Of a stretch of 64,000 nucleotides of DNA, positions 31,601-40,924 are shown one piece after another. The notes beneath the pieces are model-generated. The model was given only the letters and a program-made list of their open reading frames with translations, did not search any database and was not told the origin of the DNA. The first letter of the stretch is position 1, and each line of letters starts with the position of its first letter. The position numbers and the translations under genes were made by a program. Location of the stretch: assembly GCF_014284275.1 (NCBI RefSeq), contig NZ_JACOFU010000007.1, forward strand, positions 184,975 through 248,974, written 5' to 3'. The stretch is from Affinundibacterium amnicola. Lineage in GTDB: Bacteria; Pseudomonadota; Gammaproteobacteria; Burkholderiales; Burkholderiaceae_D.

Positions 31601-32527
31601 TTAATATCCTAAAGCGGGAGAGAACCAAAACTCACTTCTTTGCAATGGCGTTTCCGCAGACAAGTAGGGATTATTTAGTTGAACCACTGAACGTTGATCT
31701 AACTTTGCCTGCTTAATCGCGGCACCAAAGTGCTGCAGAAATAATTGCCGCATGCTGCCGTCTTTCATCGCCATCAACAATCCACGCTCTATCGCCGCGG
31801 CCAAGCTAGTTTTCTCTTTCTGCACAAAGAAATATAAGGGTGCGGGATAATTCAACACCCAACGTGGCGCGATGACTAAACCTTGTTGTTGATGTGACTG
31901 AACTTCGGATTCAATTTCCGTTAAAGAACGCGGGAAGTAACTTATTCGCCCACGCGCTAACATCGCAAACAGCCCTTGATAACTTGAACTGGGGCTGACA
32001 TTAAATCCGTTTGCACGCAAAATCGGAAAATCTGGCCAATCATGTCCTTGTCCAGAACGCAGGGCCCGAAGTTGTTCCACATTGTCGAATTGTGCAAATT
32101 GATCCGTATCCGTCGCCTTAATCAATAACAGCCGCCACCCAAGCAAACCACGGTCGATTGGGATTCGAATGGGTAATAGATCTTTTTCTCGCTCAGGTGT
32201 CGTGAAGGTCCACACCACGTCTAATTCTTTTCCCATTTGAACATGCCGCAAGGTGCGCCATTGCGGCATATCATGTTTACTAGCTTGTGCTTGATAAGCA
32301 GCACCGGATTTTGATAACGCAAGTTTAAGTAATGAAATCGGATAATGACCACGTTCATCAGCAGCCATCGAAGCGGCCCAGGCATAGGTAACTGTGTTTT
32401 TCTGCTGCATAGACTGTACTGCCCACACTTCGGACAAAAGCATGCAAAAAGTTAAACATAGATAGCCGCACCAGCAACTCAACTGGCGAAAACTGAGTGT
32501 AAATAATAATGTGATAGCACTCTTCAT
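31601..32527 (-). CDS. Periplasmic solute-binding-like protein coupled to the sensor kinase
   Basis: I prefer the ATG at 32527 (308 residues) over a GTG at 32536. A signal peptide (LSCWCGYLCLTFCMLLSEVWA) is followed by a domain resembling family 3 extracellular binding proteins: AWAASMAADERGHYPISLLKLAL, GRISYFPRSLTEIESEVQ, and a C-terminal GSMRQLFLQHFGAAIKQA. No ABC transporter genes adjoin it. Its stop immediately precedes the kinase ATG with no gap, pointing to translational coupling. This makes a sensory rather than transport role likely. The ligand cannot be read from the sequence. Confidence 0.75.
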   Translation of the reverse strand: MKSAITLLFTLSFRQLSCWCGYLCLTFCMLLSEVWAVQSMQQKNTVTYAWAASMAADERGHYPISLLKLALSKSGAAYQAQASKHDMPQWRTLRHVQMGKELDVVWTFTTPEREKDLLPIRIPIDRGLLGWRLLLIKATDTDQFAQFDNVEQLRALRSGQGHDWPDFPILRANGFNVSPSSSYQGLFAMLARGRISYFPRSLTEIESEVQSHQQQGLVIAPRWVLNYPAPLYFFVQKEKTSLAAAIERGLLMAMKDGSMRQLFLQHFGAAIKQAKLDQRSVVQLNNPYLSAETPLQRSEFWFSPALGY

Positions 32528-32812
32528 AAATGCCACTTAACTTAGATGAAACATCATATTGCCCGAAATGCTGACCAAACCCACACCTTAATCTTAGCTG
32601 ATTTTCCGCAAACCACATTGTTTCGAATTGCAAAGCCTTCGATAACTGTTGTAAAGAAGTAAGGCAATGCAAACATACTATTTTTACAGTTTTGAAAACT
32701 AAGGTCACAAAGTAAGATCTTCCAATTGCACAGTTTCACCGCTTATGCGAAGATGAACTAGAAGCTGGCTAACAGATATTTCATTCCTTATTCAAAAAAT
32801 CAGCGTATAACA
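32528..32812. other. Divergent intergenic region between two solute-binding protein genes
   Basis: The region is AT-rich with no credible gene. It must hold promoters for both directions, but I see no strong consensus promoter or dyad. Confidence 0.3.
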
Positions 32813-33628
32813 ATGAAGATCAAACTTGATTTGTTTTCCGCATCAGTCGCGATGTTCGCTCCACGGACATCTCTGTTTTTTGCCCTCGTATTTCTACTGT
32901 GCAGTCCGCCAGCCTTATCACAAACCACACTCAAATTTTGCTATGAAGACGAGGCACAAATTCCCTGGACGCGGCCGGATGGCAGTGGCTTAACCATCGA
33001 ACTACTAAAACGCGTTGAAGAGAAACTAAACGAGCGTTTCGAGTTCATCGCCAAACCATGGAAGCGCTGTCAGGAAGAAGTACGCACTGGTGTGCTCGAT
33101 GGCTATTTTGGTGCCGGATTATCAGAAGAACGTCAACGATTTAGCGTGTACCCAAGTTTGCCGGATGGTCAGGTCGACGTAAGCAGCGCCTTACATATTG
33201 ATAGAACCCGTGTATTTCTTCGTAACGACAGCGCGGTTACTTGGGATGGCAAAAATCTGCTTCAGGTAAAAAAACCGATTGTTGTCCAACGCGGTTATCT
33301 GATCGGCAATATGTTAGTTAAACAAGGATTTAAAATACGTGAAGTACGCACGCTCAATGAAGGCCTGCGCCTGCTTGCCAACAACGACGCAGAAGTCGCG
33401 ATTCTGCAAGGAATAGAAGCGCTACATCTAGCGAAGCAAGATGTGCAACTAAATACCGTTATTCACATCCATCCCTTAGCATTCGTTTCATTGCCCTTAC
33501 ATTTGGCGATTAGCCGACATAGTTATCAACGCGATCCACAACGCTTTCAGAGGATTTGGACTACGATTAAAAGCACGCGTAATTCAGCTGGCTATCAACA
33601 ACAATTAGAAGCTGAGAACCTGCGATGA
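32813..33628 (+). CDS. Periplasmic solute-binding protein, family 3-like
   Basis: The 271-residue protein has a long signal peptide (TSLFFALVFLLCSPPALSQ) and opens its mature part TTLKFCYEDEAQIPWTRPDG. LTIELLKRVEEKLNERFEFI, AKPWKRCQEEVRTGVLDGYF and NDAEVAILQGIEA follow. This layout matches amino-acid-type binding proteins (SBP_bac_3), often orphan sensory forms in Oxalobacteraceae. An alternative ATG at 32852 would give a more typical signal length. It is divergent from the kinase-coupled binding protein. No permease or ATPase gene accompanies it. Confidence 0.8.
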   Translation: MKIKLDLFSASVAMFAPRTSLFFALVFLLCSPPALSQTTLKFCYEDEAQIPWTRPDGSGLTIELLKRVEEKLNERFEFIAKPWKRCQEEVRTGVLDGYFGAGLSEERQRFSVYPSLPDGQVDVSSALHIDRTRVFLRNDSAVTWDGKNLLQVKKPIVVQRGYLIGNMLVKQGFKIREVRTLNEGLRLLANNDAEVAILQGIEALHLAKQDVQLNTVIHIHPLAFVSLPLHLAISRHSYQRDPQRFQRIWTTIKSTRNSAGYQQQLEAENLR

Positions 33629-33819
33629 CCTACGTCTTTGTCGATCGGAATCGTCAAATATCGCACATTCGATCACGTACAATTGCGTTCAGCCTTGCAC
33701 TCATTTATAGTCAATAGCGCTTGCTCATGCTCTCGTGCTCAAGCGCAGATTTTTTTAGTCGATTCTGACAATCCCCAGCTTTCCTTCACCATCACTTCTT
33801 TTTTTACCTGGAGCTTCGC

Positions 33820-34113
33820 ATGAAAAAATGTCTTCTCGCAATCACGATCTTGGGTTCAATGATAGCGGCACCGACGATGGCGCAAACCGTAACCGCGCAA
33901 CAGTCAAAAATGGTGACCTGCAATAAAGATGCGACCGGAAAAAAAGGCGATGAGCGTAAAGCCTTCATGAAGGAATGTTTGTCTGCCAAACCCGTTGTCG
34001 AAGAAAAGAAACTCACAACACAGCAAGACAAAATGAAGACTTGCAATGCCGATGCAAAGGGAATGAAAGGCGACGAGCGCAAAAAATTCATGTCGGATTG
34101 CTTAAAGAAATAA
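33820..34113 (+). CDS. psiF: PsiF family small periplasmic protein
   Basis: The 97-residue protein has a signal peptide (KKCLLAITILGSMIAAPTMA) and two copies of the PsiF repeat. Repeat 1 is SKMVTCNKDATGKKGDERKA then FMKECLSAK; repeat 2 is DKMKTCNADAKGMKGDERKK then FMSDCLKK. Each repeat has two cysteines about 20 residues apart. E. coli PsiF is phosphate-starvation inducible with unknown biochemical role; phosphate control here is not shown. GGAG precedes the ATG. Confidence 0.9.
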   Translation: MKKCLLAITILGSMIAAPTMAQTVTAQQSKMVTCNKDATGKKGDERKAFMKECLSAKPVVEEKKLTTQQDKMKTCNADAKGMKGDERKKFMSDCLKK

Positions 34114-34190
34114 TCCCAATATTGAATTTATTAGCTACTTGAAATTACTAACACTTAGCTATTCACGCCAAGTTTTTTTAGCATTTTAGT

Positions 34191-34232
34191 CAAGGGGTTC
34201 TACATATTTTTCTATTCATGTAGAACCCCTTG
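34191..34232. terminator. 15-bp perfect hairpin between psiF and proB ends
   Basis: CAAGGGGTTCTACAT (34191-34205) and ATGTAGAACCCCTTG (34218-34232) pair perfectly around a 12-base loop. The hairpin sits between two converging genes, 27 bases past the proB stop. Neither side has the usual T-run, so it may be a Rho-independent-like end, a transcript stabiliser or a repeat. Confidence 0.55.
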
Positions 34233-34258
34233 ACGACGCTTCACAGGCATCACTTAAA

Positions 34259-35377
34259 TCACATCAATACCAAATTATCGCGATGTATTAATTCAGGTTC
34301 TTCCACAAATCCTAAAACACTCTCGATTTCTGAAGATGCTCTACGCATAATCCGGCGAGTATCACCGCTGCTGTAATTAATTAAACCTTTCGCTATCAAA
34401 TGCCCAGTTTCATCAATACACGTCACCACCGCACCCCGACCAAACTCACCTTTGACATCGTACACACCAATTGCCAGCAAAGATTTACCTTCTTCACGCA
34501 ACTTAATGACTGCCCCGGCATCTAGCATCACTTGTCCCGACGTCTGCAAATGATCCATCATCCATTGCTTACGTGCTGCCAGCGGTGCCATATCAGAACG
34601 CAGTTGCGTGCCAAGCGCCGCACCGTTCGCTAAGCGCACCAGCACATTTTCTTCGCGTCCCCAGGCAATCACAGTATGCGCACCAGATCGGGCAGCACGT
34701 TTTGCGGCGAGAATTTTGGTCAACATGCCACCGCTACCAAGACTAGAGCCGGCACCACCCGCCATCGCTTCTAATGCAACATCACCTGCCCGCGCCGCAT
34801 GTACAAATTGCGCATCGGGATTCTTACGAGGATCTGCAGTGTACAAGCCTTGCTGGTCGGTCAAAATAATTAAGGCATCAGCCTCCACGAGATTCGCGAC
34901 CAAAGCTCCGAGTGTGTCATTGTCACCAAACTTGATTTCGTCGGTCACCACGGTATCGTTCTCATTAATCACTGGCACGATGCCAAAACCCAGCAAGGTC
35001 AACAAAGTCGAACGTGCGTTCAGATAACGCTCACGATCCGCCAGATCCGCATGCGTCAATAAAATCTGCGCCGTTCCCAAATCATGCGACCGAAAACTCG
35101 TCTCATAAATCTGCGCCAAGCCCATCTGCCCAACCGCCGCACAGGCCTGCAATTCGTGCACGCCAGTCGGTCGCGTGTCAAAGCCCAAGCGCTGTCGCCC
35201 TTCGGCAATAGCTCCCGAACTAACTAACACGACTTCTTTGCCCATCGCTCTTAACGAAGCGATTTGTTGCGCCCAATTAGCGATAGCTACACGGTCGAGA
35301 CCACGACCTTCATTGGTGACGAGGGAGGAACCGACTTTAATAATCAGGCGTTTAGCGTTTTGGATCAAGGATTGCAT
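34259..35377 (-). CDS. proB: Glutamate 5-kinase
   Basis: The 372-residue protein joins an amino-acid kinase domain to a C-terminal PUA domain, the standard long form of ProB. Kinase motifs: [15 protein letters not shown] at the N-terminus, [35 protein letters not shown] and [12 protein letters not shown]. The PUA region starts near [19 protein letters not shown]. It phosphorylates glutamate as the first committed, proline-inhibited step of proline synthesis. It lies on the obgE side of the rplU-rpmA-obgE group, typical of Burkholderiales, but a small plus-strand gene separates it from obgE. Confidence 0.97.
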   Translation of the reverse strand: MQSLIQNAKRLIIKVGSSLVTNEGRGLDRVAIANWAQQIASLRAMGKEVVLVSSGAIAEGRQRLGFDTRPTGVHELQACAAVGQMGLAQIYETSFRSHDLGTAQILLTHADLADRERYLNARSTLLTLLGFGIVPVINENDTVVTDEIKFGDNDTLGALVANLVEADALIILTDQQGLYTADPRKNPDAQFVHAARAGDVALEAMAGGAGSSLGSGGMLTKILAAKRAARSGAHTVIAWGREENVLVRLANGAALGTQLRSDMAPLAARKQWMMDHLQTSGQVMLDAGAVIKLREEGKSLLAIGVYDVKGEFGRGAVVTCIDETGHLIAKGLINYSSGDTRRIMRRASSEIESVLGFVEEPELIHRDNLVLM

Positions 35378-35565
35378 AATTCATCATTTATAGAACATTA
35401 ATTTGGATATTTTCCGATAAAATTATACATTATTCTGAATTTATTCTATTTTTAAAATTTTATTTCGAACACAGCCACACCAACTTCTCAAGAAAGTTGA
35501 TTGGATTAAAGCCACCATTCAGTTACCATTAAGCCTATATTTAAACAGTTAAAAGTTAGAAAAAC

Positions 35566-35832
35566 ATGCTCATCGAACAACGCAAATCATTTCAAATCGC
35601 TGTGCTCACTTTCAGTACATGCCTCTCAACTCTTTGCTGGTTAATTGTGCGCTCCTATATCCCAAAAACGGACACATTGGCTCAATGTGCATTTGCCCTT
35701 TTGTTGTTAGCCTCTATCATGGGTTTTATATCCACTTTTAAGCTTATTTTTGCCCTACTTCTCACCAAAATGTGGCCACAATTAGACACGCCAGTCGATA
35801 AACACATAAGCAAGGCTGGCCAGTCAATTTGA
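35566..35832 (+). CDS. Small two-helix membrane protein, unknown
   Basis: The 88-residue reading frame has two strong hydrophobic segments (AVLTFSTCLSTLCWLIVRSY; CAFALLLLASIMGFISTFKL) and a short polar C-terminal tail. It matches no family I recognise. Support comes from its membrane-protein pattern and a clear terminator 27 bases downstream. The ribosome site is weak. It interrupts the usual proB-obgE neighbourhood on the opposite strand. Confidence 0.5.
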   Translation: MLIEQRKSFQIAVLTFSTCLSTLCWLIVRSYIPKTDTLAQCAFALLLLASIMGFISTFKLIFALLLTKMWPQLDTPVDKHISKAGQSI

Positions 35833-35858
35833 GTCGAGAATACTCACGATAAAAAAGC

Positions 35859-35888
35859 AAAAGAGCCGAACTAAGTCGGCTCTTTTTG
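35859..35888. terminator. Bidirectional intrinsic terminator between small membrane gene and obgE
   Basis: AAAAGAGCCGA, loop ACTAAG, TCGGCTCTTTTT forms an 11-base-pair stem with a T-run to the right and, on the other strand, T-rich sequence to the left. It can end both converging transcripts. Confidence 0.85.
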
Positions 35889-35916
35889 CATCCAAAATTA
35901 ATTCGATCGATATGAA

Positions 35917-37026
35917 TTAATCAATCACTTTAAAACGCGGATCATCAGGATCAATCGACAAAATTCCCTGCGCTTCTTCTTTCATCTGGGTCTCTTGTGA
36001 ACGTTGTTCTGCTTGACGTTTCTCTGCTAAATGCGCATAGATATCGTTAACTAAAGCTTGGCAACCTTCGTGGTTCAATGCAGAGATCTCAAATACAGGA
36101 CCTTTCCAGCCGAAGCGTTTGACGAAATCTTTGACGCGTTTTTTGCGGTCTTCTTCGCTTAACACGTCGAGCTTATTCAAGACTAACCAGCGTGGTTTCT
36201 CTGCGAGAGATTCGTCGTATTTGGCTAATTCTTTAATCAATGCTTTCGCATCTTTGACTGGATCAACGTCATCGTCAAACGGTGCTAAGTCAACGATATG
36301 CAAGAGCAAACCCGTGCGCTGTAAATGCTTGAGAAATTGTACGCCGAGACCGATACCATCGGCTGCGCCTTCGATCAAACCAGGAATATCAGCGATCACG
36401 AAACTCTTTTCGTGGCTGACGCGAACCATGCCTAAGTTTGGATGCAAAGTCGTGAAAGGATAATCAGCGATCTTTGGACGTGCGTTAGAAACAGCCGTGA
36501 TGAAAGTCGATTTACCCGCATTTGGCAAACCCAAGAGGCCGACGTCGGCCAACACTTTTAATTCAAGTTTCAGTTCGCGACGCTCGCCGTCTTTACCGTC
36601 ACTGCGTTGGCGCGGTGCGCGATTGGTCGACGATTTGAAATGAATATTACCCCAACCACCTTCACCGCCACGCGCCAATAAAACTTCTTGACCATGCTCA
36701 GTGATATCGGCGATAACTTCATCGGTATCTCTATCCATAATCAAAGTACCGACTGGCATACGCAAACGGATATCGTCCGCGCCTTTGCCATAGCAATCAG
36801 CGCCACGACCGTTTTCACCGTCTTTGGCTTTGTGTAATTTGGAATAACGGAAATCGACCAATGTGTTAATGTTACGGTCACCGACGGCGTAGATACTGCC
36901 GCCTTTACCGCCATCTCCACCATCAGGACCACCGAACGGACGGAATTTCTCACGACAGAAGGACGCGACACCATTGCCGCCGTCACCTGCAATGACTTCG
37001 ATTCTTGCTTCGTCAATAAATTTCAT
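35917..37026 (-). CDS. obgE: GTPase ObgE/CgtA
   Basis: The 369-residue protein has the glycine-rich Obg domain (residues 1-158; [40 protein letters not shown]). The GTPase domain follows: GLPNAGKST near residue 168, [23 protein letters not shown] charged C-terminal tail is present. ObgE associates with the 50S subunit and links ribosome assembly to stress and replication. It sits downstream of rplU-rpmA, but a terminator and about 325 bases separate it from rpmA, so it probably has its own promoter. Confidence 0.97.
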   Translation of the reverse strand: MKFIDEARIEVIAGDGGNGVASFCREKFRPFGGPDGGDGGKGGSIYAVGDRNINTLVDFRYSKLHKAKDGENGRGADCYGKGADDIRLRMPVGTLIMDRDTDEVIADITEHGQEVLLARGGEGGWGNIHFKSSTNRAPRQRSDGKDGERRELKLELKVLADVGLLGLPNAGKSTFITAVSNARPKIADYPFTTLHPNLGMVRVSHEKSFVIADIPGLIEGAADGIGLGVQFLKHLQRTGLLLHIVDLAPFDDDVDPVKDAKALIKELAKYDESLAEKPRWLVLNKLDVLSEEDRKKRVKDFVKRFGWKGPVFEISALNHEGCQALVNDIYAHLAEKRQAEQRSQETQMKEEAQGILSIDPDDPRFKVID

Positions 37027-37353
37027 GTTTGCCGCCTAAACGAAAGGGCTTTTCAGCCTTGATTCCCAGTCTTTCTTTTTGGTGGCATCTGGTTTGATTT
37101 AGACGCGCTTAAAAACTGAACACTGGGCGATTACGAATTGAGAGTCTGAACGGGCTATTGTGCTGTTTTATTTCACTAGCAGCAATAGACAATGTTCTAA
37201 GACAAAGTAGTCTAATTGGCTAAGGCAATTAGCTTTGATGATCGCTACGATCATCGTTTTTCACAAGGAATTAACTAAGACAATGAGATTTTATTTCCAG
37301 CACTTATTTCCAACACTTAGTTATGACACTTGCTTATAAATCCTCTGAAAACC
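37027..37353. other. obgE upstream region with two dyads
   Basis: No gene is supported. GATGATCG-CTA-CGATCATC (37237-37255) is a perfect 8-base hairpin followed on the plus strand by GTTTTT. CTAATTG-N7-CAATTAG (37212-37232) is a second dyad just to the left. They may be a terminator/operator pair in the obgE leader; no -35/-10 pair stood out. Confidence 0.35.
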
Positions 37354-37384
37354 AAAAAGGCTCTACCTATGGCAGAGCCTTTTT
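37354..37384 (-). terminator. Intrinsic terminator after rpmA
   Basis: AAAAAGGCTCT (37354-37364) and AGAGCCTTTTT (37374-37384) form an 11-base-pair stem around a 9-base loop. On the minus strand the T-run ends the rplU-rpmA transcript 27 bases past the rpmA stop. Confidence 0.88.
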
Positions 37385-37410
37385 GTTCAGCAAATTGTAC
37401 GCTTAATGAA

Positions 37411-37665
37411 TTAAGCAACAACCATCACTGTTTGACGCTTCAACGCGCCTTTGATTGCAAATTGTACTTTGCCTGTTACCAGAGCGTACAAAGTGTGATC
37501 TTTACCCATACCAACGCCTTCGCCTGCGTGTACTTTAGTACCGCGTTGACGTACGATGATACCGCCAGCATTGATAGCTTGGCCGCCGTAAACTTTAACG
37601 CCTAAGCGTTTTGACTCTGAGTCACGGCCGTTGCGCGTGGTGCCGCCGCCTTTTTTATGTGCCAT
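37411..37665 (-). CDS. rpmA: 50S ribosomal protein L27
   Basis: The 84-residue protein starts [20 protein letters not shown], followed by [20 protein letters not shown], the classic L27 sequence. Its N-terminal tail reaches the peptidyl-transferase centre. It follows rplU by 52 bases, as in nearly all bacteria. The C-terminus (RQTVMVVA) is one or two residues shorter than some relatives but not truncated in the fold. Confidence 0.99.
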   Translation of the reverse strand: MAHKKGGGTTRNGRDSESKRLGVKVYGGQAINAGGIIVRQRGTKVHAGEGVGMGKDHTLYALVTGKVQFAIKGALKRQTVMVVA

Positions 37666-37717
37666 TTAATAGCTCCTTGAATTCTAGTGAATATGCTCTA
37701 CGTCGTTCTTAACGGGA

Positions 37718-38029
37718 TTAACCGTTGATAGAAACGATTTGCAGTTCAGTGTAGTTTTGGCGATGACCTTGGCGCTTTTGGTAATGCTTACGACGACGCA
37801 TTTTGAAAATACGAACTTTGTCGTGACGACCTTGGTCGATTACCTTAACCAGCACCGTTGCACCTGCGACCAATGGAGTACCAAATTTAATGGTTTCTCC
37901 AGCACCCATAGCGAGTACTTGATCGATAGTGAATTCGGAGCCAATGTCTGCAGGTATCTGTTCTACTTTAAGTTTTTCACCAGCGACAACTTTATATTGT
38001 TTGCCACCGGTTTTTATGACCGCGTACAT
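37718..38029 (-). CDS. rplU: 50S ribosomal protein L21
   Basis: From the ATG at 38029 the protein has 103 residues, the standard L21 length, starting [20 protein letters not shown] and including [20 protein letters not shown]. The in-frame start five codons earlier would add residues not found in L21. GAGG precedes the chosen ATG. It leads the rplU-rpmA operon under a near-consensus promoter. Confidence 0.99.
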   Translation of the reverse strand: MYAVIKTGGKQYKVVAGEKLKVEQIPADIGSEFTIDQVLAMGAGETIKFGTPLVAGATVLVKVIDQGRHDKVRIFKMRRRKHYQKRQGHRQNYTELQIVSING

Positions 38030-38109
38030 GTGAAACCTCATCAAATAAATAATAGGGATTCCCGAGCGTCTTTACTGACATTGCCAACAAAAAATCAAGG
38101 GAACTGCGG

Positions 38110-38138
38110 ATTATACATAGCTTACTGATGGCGGTCAA
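38110..38138 (-). promoter_or_regulatory. Near-consensus sigma-70 promoter of rplU-rpmA
   Basis: On the minus strand TTGACC (38133-38138), a 17-base spacer and a perfect TATAAT (38110-38115) precede rplU by about 80 bases. This is a strong promoter layout expected for ribosomal protein genes. Confidence 0.85.
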
Positions 38139-38239
38139 AGACTTTTGCGTAATTTTTCAGCAGTTACAATCCACTAAACTCGAATTCATACTTAAAAATC
38201 AAGATATTAAGTTGAAGCTGTTTTTAATTTACTCTTGAC

Positions 38240-39256
38240 TTAAGGCTTAGCTGCAATTTTCGTTTTAACCTTCACCTTTTCGTCCTTATTGTCACGTAAC
38301 TGCTGGATTTCAGCCCAGGTTTCAGCACTACGCCATGGTGATGCGCCCAGTTGTAAATCCCATAAAGCAATTCCTACACCCAAGGTTTTAGCTTCTTGTA
38401 GGTGTGCGGATATGCTAGAACCAAGTCCACCTTCTCCCCAATTCGCCAGCCAAGTCGGCATACCCATCAGGATTTGATCGGCGCGATAGCCTGCATTTTT
38501 GCCGTAAGCTAATTGCCAACTGTATTTAAAAATAGCTGCACCACCCTCGCAAACTGGCTTATTTTCTGGTGTAAAACTGGCGGTACTGCCCTCATACAGG
38601 TCTTGATAACCCATGCTATGAATCGCATCAACTTGTCCTTGCCAATCTCTCCACCAGCTCATATTAGGCGCATTGGCACAGGGACTGTGAAAACTATCTA
38701 TAGTCAATAACTTTTTATATTTCCTCAAATTAATACTTAAATCTTTGACAAATTTTGCATAAGCAGCACGATCTTCCTCGAAATTTCCTTCCCCCTCTAA
38801 ATCCAGATCAATTCCATCCAATTCAAATCGCTGCATGGTTGCGATTAGAGACGCACCGAATGCTTTAGGATTATCTTTAAACGCGCGCTTTGCCAACTCC
38901 CAATTCCATTTGTTTGTCGTTTGCGAATTGTTATAAACCGTCAGTAAAACTTGAAGATGATTCTGTTTAGCCCAAGCCACCACCCGCCGCACTTCTTCAG
39001 GCGATAAGGGATGACCATTTTTTGTAGTGGGTGCCAGCACTACACTTTTACCATCAACAGAAGGGTTCCAAAATTGCAAGCCTATTCGCGTCAATCCTGC
39101 TGGAATATGTGGGTTGGATTGTAATACCTGCATAGACTTATCGACCCCATAGGCCGGAATCCAGCCTATCACCTGAGGTTTTTGAGCTAGCACAGAGTTA
39201 GATACAAGCGCCAAAGAAACTCCCAGCAAATACACGCCAATTTGATGCAAATGCAT
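38240..39256 (-). CDS. Secreted glycoside hydrolase family 18-like protein
   Basis: I use the ATG at 39256 (338 residues), which gives a clean signal peptide (HQIGVYLLGVSLALVSNSVLA). The mature part begins QKPQVIGWIPAYGVDKSMQV, as in GH18 barrels. It contains the catalytic DxxDxDxE motif as DGIDLDLEGEG near residue 147, with the acid/base glutamate present. IDAIHSMGYQDLYE and GIALWDLQLG follow. It should bind or cleave N-acetylglucosamine polymers (chitin- or peptidoglycan-related) outside the cytoplasm. No chitin-binding domain is seen. It is divergent from ispB. Confidence 0.82.
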   Translation of the reverse strand: MHLHQIGVYLLGVSLALVSNSVLAQKPQVIGWIPAYGVDKSMQVLQSNPHIPAGLTRIGLQFWNPSVDGKSVVLAPTTKNGHPLSPEEVRRVVAWAKQNHLQVLLTVYNNSQTTNKWNWELAKRAFKDNPKAFGASLIATMQRFELDGIDLDLEGEGNFEEDRAAYAKFVKDLSINLRKYKKLLTIDSFHSPCANAPNMSWWRDWQGQVDAIHSMGYQDLYEGSTASFTPENKPVCEGGAAIFKYSWQLAYGKNAGYRADQILMGMPTWLANWGEGGLGSSISAHLQEAKTLGVGIALWDLQLGASPWRSAETWAEIQQLRDNKDEKVKVKTKIAAKP

Positions 39257-39604
39257 ACTTTTCACCGTTCTTTCAATTAACACTAAAAACCAATAAGCGA
39301 CAAACAATCAATAAACACAGCGCATATTGCCAGCTAATTCCTTAACGAAACAATTGGGGATTTGCCTTAGAAATCATCTTTCATACCTAATGCAAAAACC
39401 AAGCACTTAGTCAATTCAAAAACTAAGCGCATCCTCACTTTTAAGGCGACATGCAATGGCAACTTCCTTGAGCGCACGCAAATTTAAAGAAAATCATGAA
39501 AAAATTTGATAAAAACAATCATGAATCCTGCGCTTTTTGTGCAGCATTCTGTTGGCATCGTATAATCACGCCACATTTCAACTTTGCTTTTGCAGGATAC
39601 GCCC
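39257..39604. other. Divergent region between GH18 gene and ispB
   Basis: No gene is supported. A TATAAT at 39561-39566, preceded 18 bases upstream by TTGTGC (39537-39542), could be the ispB promoter, 38 bases before its start codon. AAGGCGACATGC occurs at about 39450. Confidence 0.45.
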
Positions 39605-40585
39605 TTGTCTGCCACGCCTAACCAAAACACTATTAATCAATTAATCGCACCAGAAATGGATGCTGTTAATTTGGTCATCCGCCAACAATTACATTCCGAC
39701 GTCGCGCTGGTCAGTCAGATTTCTGAATACATTATCAATGCTGGCGGCAAACGCATTCGCCCTGTGCTGGTTTTGCTGATGGCAAATGCATATGGCTATC
39801 AAGGGCAGCATCACTACGATTTAGCTGCAATTGTCGAATTTATTCACACCGCAACCTTGTTACATGACGACGTGGTGGATGAATCGTCGATGCGCCGCGG
39901 TCGTCAGACAGCGAATGCCTTATTTGGCAATGCAGCGTCGGTGTTAGTCGGTGACTTTTTGTACTCCCGCGCATTCCAGATGATGGTTTCGATCAATAGC
40001 ATGCAAATTATGCAAATCTTAGCCGATGCCACCAATGTGATTGCCGAGGGTGAAGTCTTGCAGCTATTGAATATGCATGATCCCGATGTAACGGAAGAAC
40101 GTTATCTGGAGGTGATACGTTGCAAAACAGCAAAACTATTTGAAGCCGCTGCCGAAATTGGCGCCTTAATTAGTGGCGCAAATCCCGCACAAATCGCTGC
40201 AGCAGGAGAATATGGTCGCTCTTTAGGTACGGCATTTCAACTGATTGATGATGTACTGGATTATTCAGGCAAAGCAGAAGAAATCGGCAAAAATGTCGGA
40301 GATGATTTGCGAGAAGGCAAACCAACTTTACCCTTAATTTATTTAATGAAGCATGGTAACGCTGAAGAACAAGCATTAGTTAAAGCTTGTATTGAGCAAG
40401 GTGATGAATCCAAATTCGGCGCGATCTTAAGCGCGATTACCCATTCTGGTGCGCTTGACTACACCAAGACAGAAGCCGACAAGGCAGCCGCACGGGCAAC
40501 TCTGGCTATTCAAGACTTACCCGATTCTGCCTTCAAACAAGCCCTATTAGACTTAGCGTTTCTTGCAGTTAATCGCAATCACTAA
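39605..40585 (+). CDS. ispB: Octaprenyl diphosphate synthase (trans-polyprenyl transferase)
   Basis: The TTG at 39605 has AGGA 7 bases upstream and gives 326 residues starting MSATPNQNTINQLIAPEMDA; a TTG at 39584 is the alternative. Both aspartate-rich substrate motifs are intact: LLHDDVVDESSMRRG near residue 87 and LIDDVLDYSG near 213. GGKRIRPVLVLLMA is also present. It extends farnesyl diphosphate to the octaprenyl chain of ubiquinone. Its position beside rplU-rpmA, read divergently, is the common betaproteobacterial layout; here a GH18 gene lies between them. Confidence 0.95.
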   Translation: MSATPNQNTINQLIAPEMDAVNLVIRQQLHSDVALVSQISEYIINAGGKRIRPVLVLLMANAYGYQGQHHYDLAAIVEFIHTATLLHDDVVDESSMRRGRQTANALFGNAASVLVGDFLYSRAFQMMVSINSMQIMQILADATNVIAEGEVLQLLNMHDPDVTEERYLEVIRCKTAKLFEAAAEIGALISGANPAQIAAAGEYGRSLGTAFQLIDDVLDYSGKAEEIGKNVGDDLREGKPTLPLIYLMKHGNAEEQALVKACIEQGDESKFGAILSAITHSGALDYTKTEADKAAARATLAIQDLPDSAFKQALLDLAFLAVNRNH

Positions 40586-40924
40586 TTCATCATTCAATCA
40601 CTATTCAATATCGTTAAGATATATATTTATCCGTATTAGCGACTGAAAATGTGCATGTCATCTTACGCCCAAACTATCGGGTTTATACGACAGGCGACAC
40701 GCAAGTGCATGTCGCCTAATGCCCGAGACTTCCGAGTATTTTTTAACGGAAAAGTTGAGAGTTAGTCGCTTTTCTGCGCAAAAGCCTATCAATTACAAAA
40801 AAAAAGGCGACATAAACTGACGCTAGACTCATGCATCCGAAGTAATATCCTTGTTTACAAATGTCTTACTTAGTTGCATTATCACAAAGCATGTATTGAT
40901 ACCTCTTCTTTCCCTATAAAAACT
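40586..40924. other. ispB-pilB intergenic region with a hairpin
   Basis: No gene is supported. AGGCGACA (40692-40699) and TGTCGCCT (40710-40717) form an 8-base-pair stem; AGGCGACA appears again unpaired at about 40805. The hairpin has no T-run directly after it. The pilB promoter must be in this gap but no consensus was clear. Confidence 0.4.

Noticed and set aside
40692..40717. AGGCGACA hairpin considered as a c-di-GMP riboswitch or terminator
   Set aside because: It lacks the riboswitch core sequences and any following T-run; the extra AGGCGACA copies nearby are not arranged in a regular pattern.
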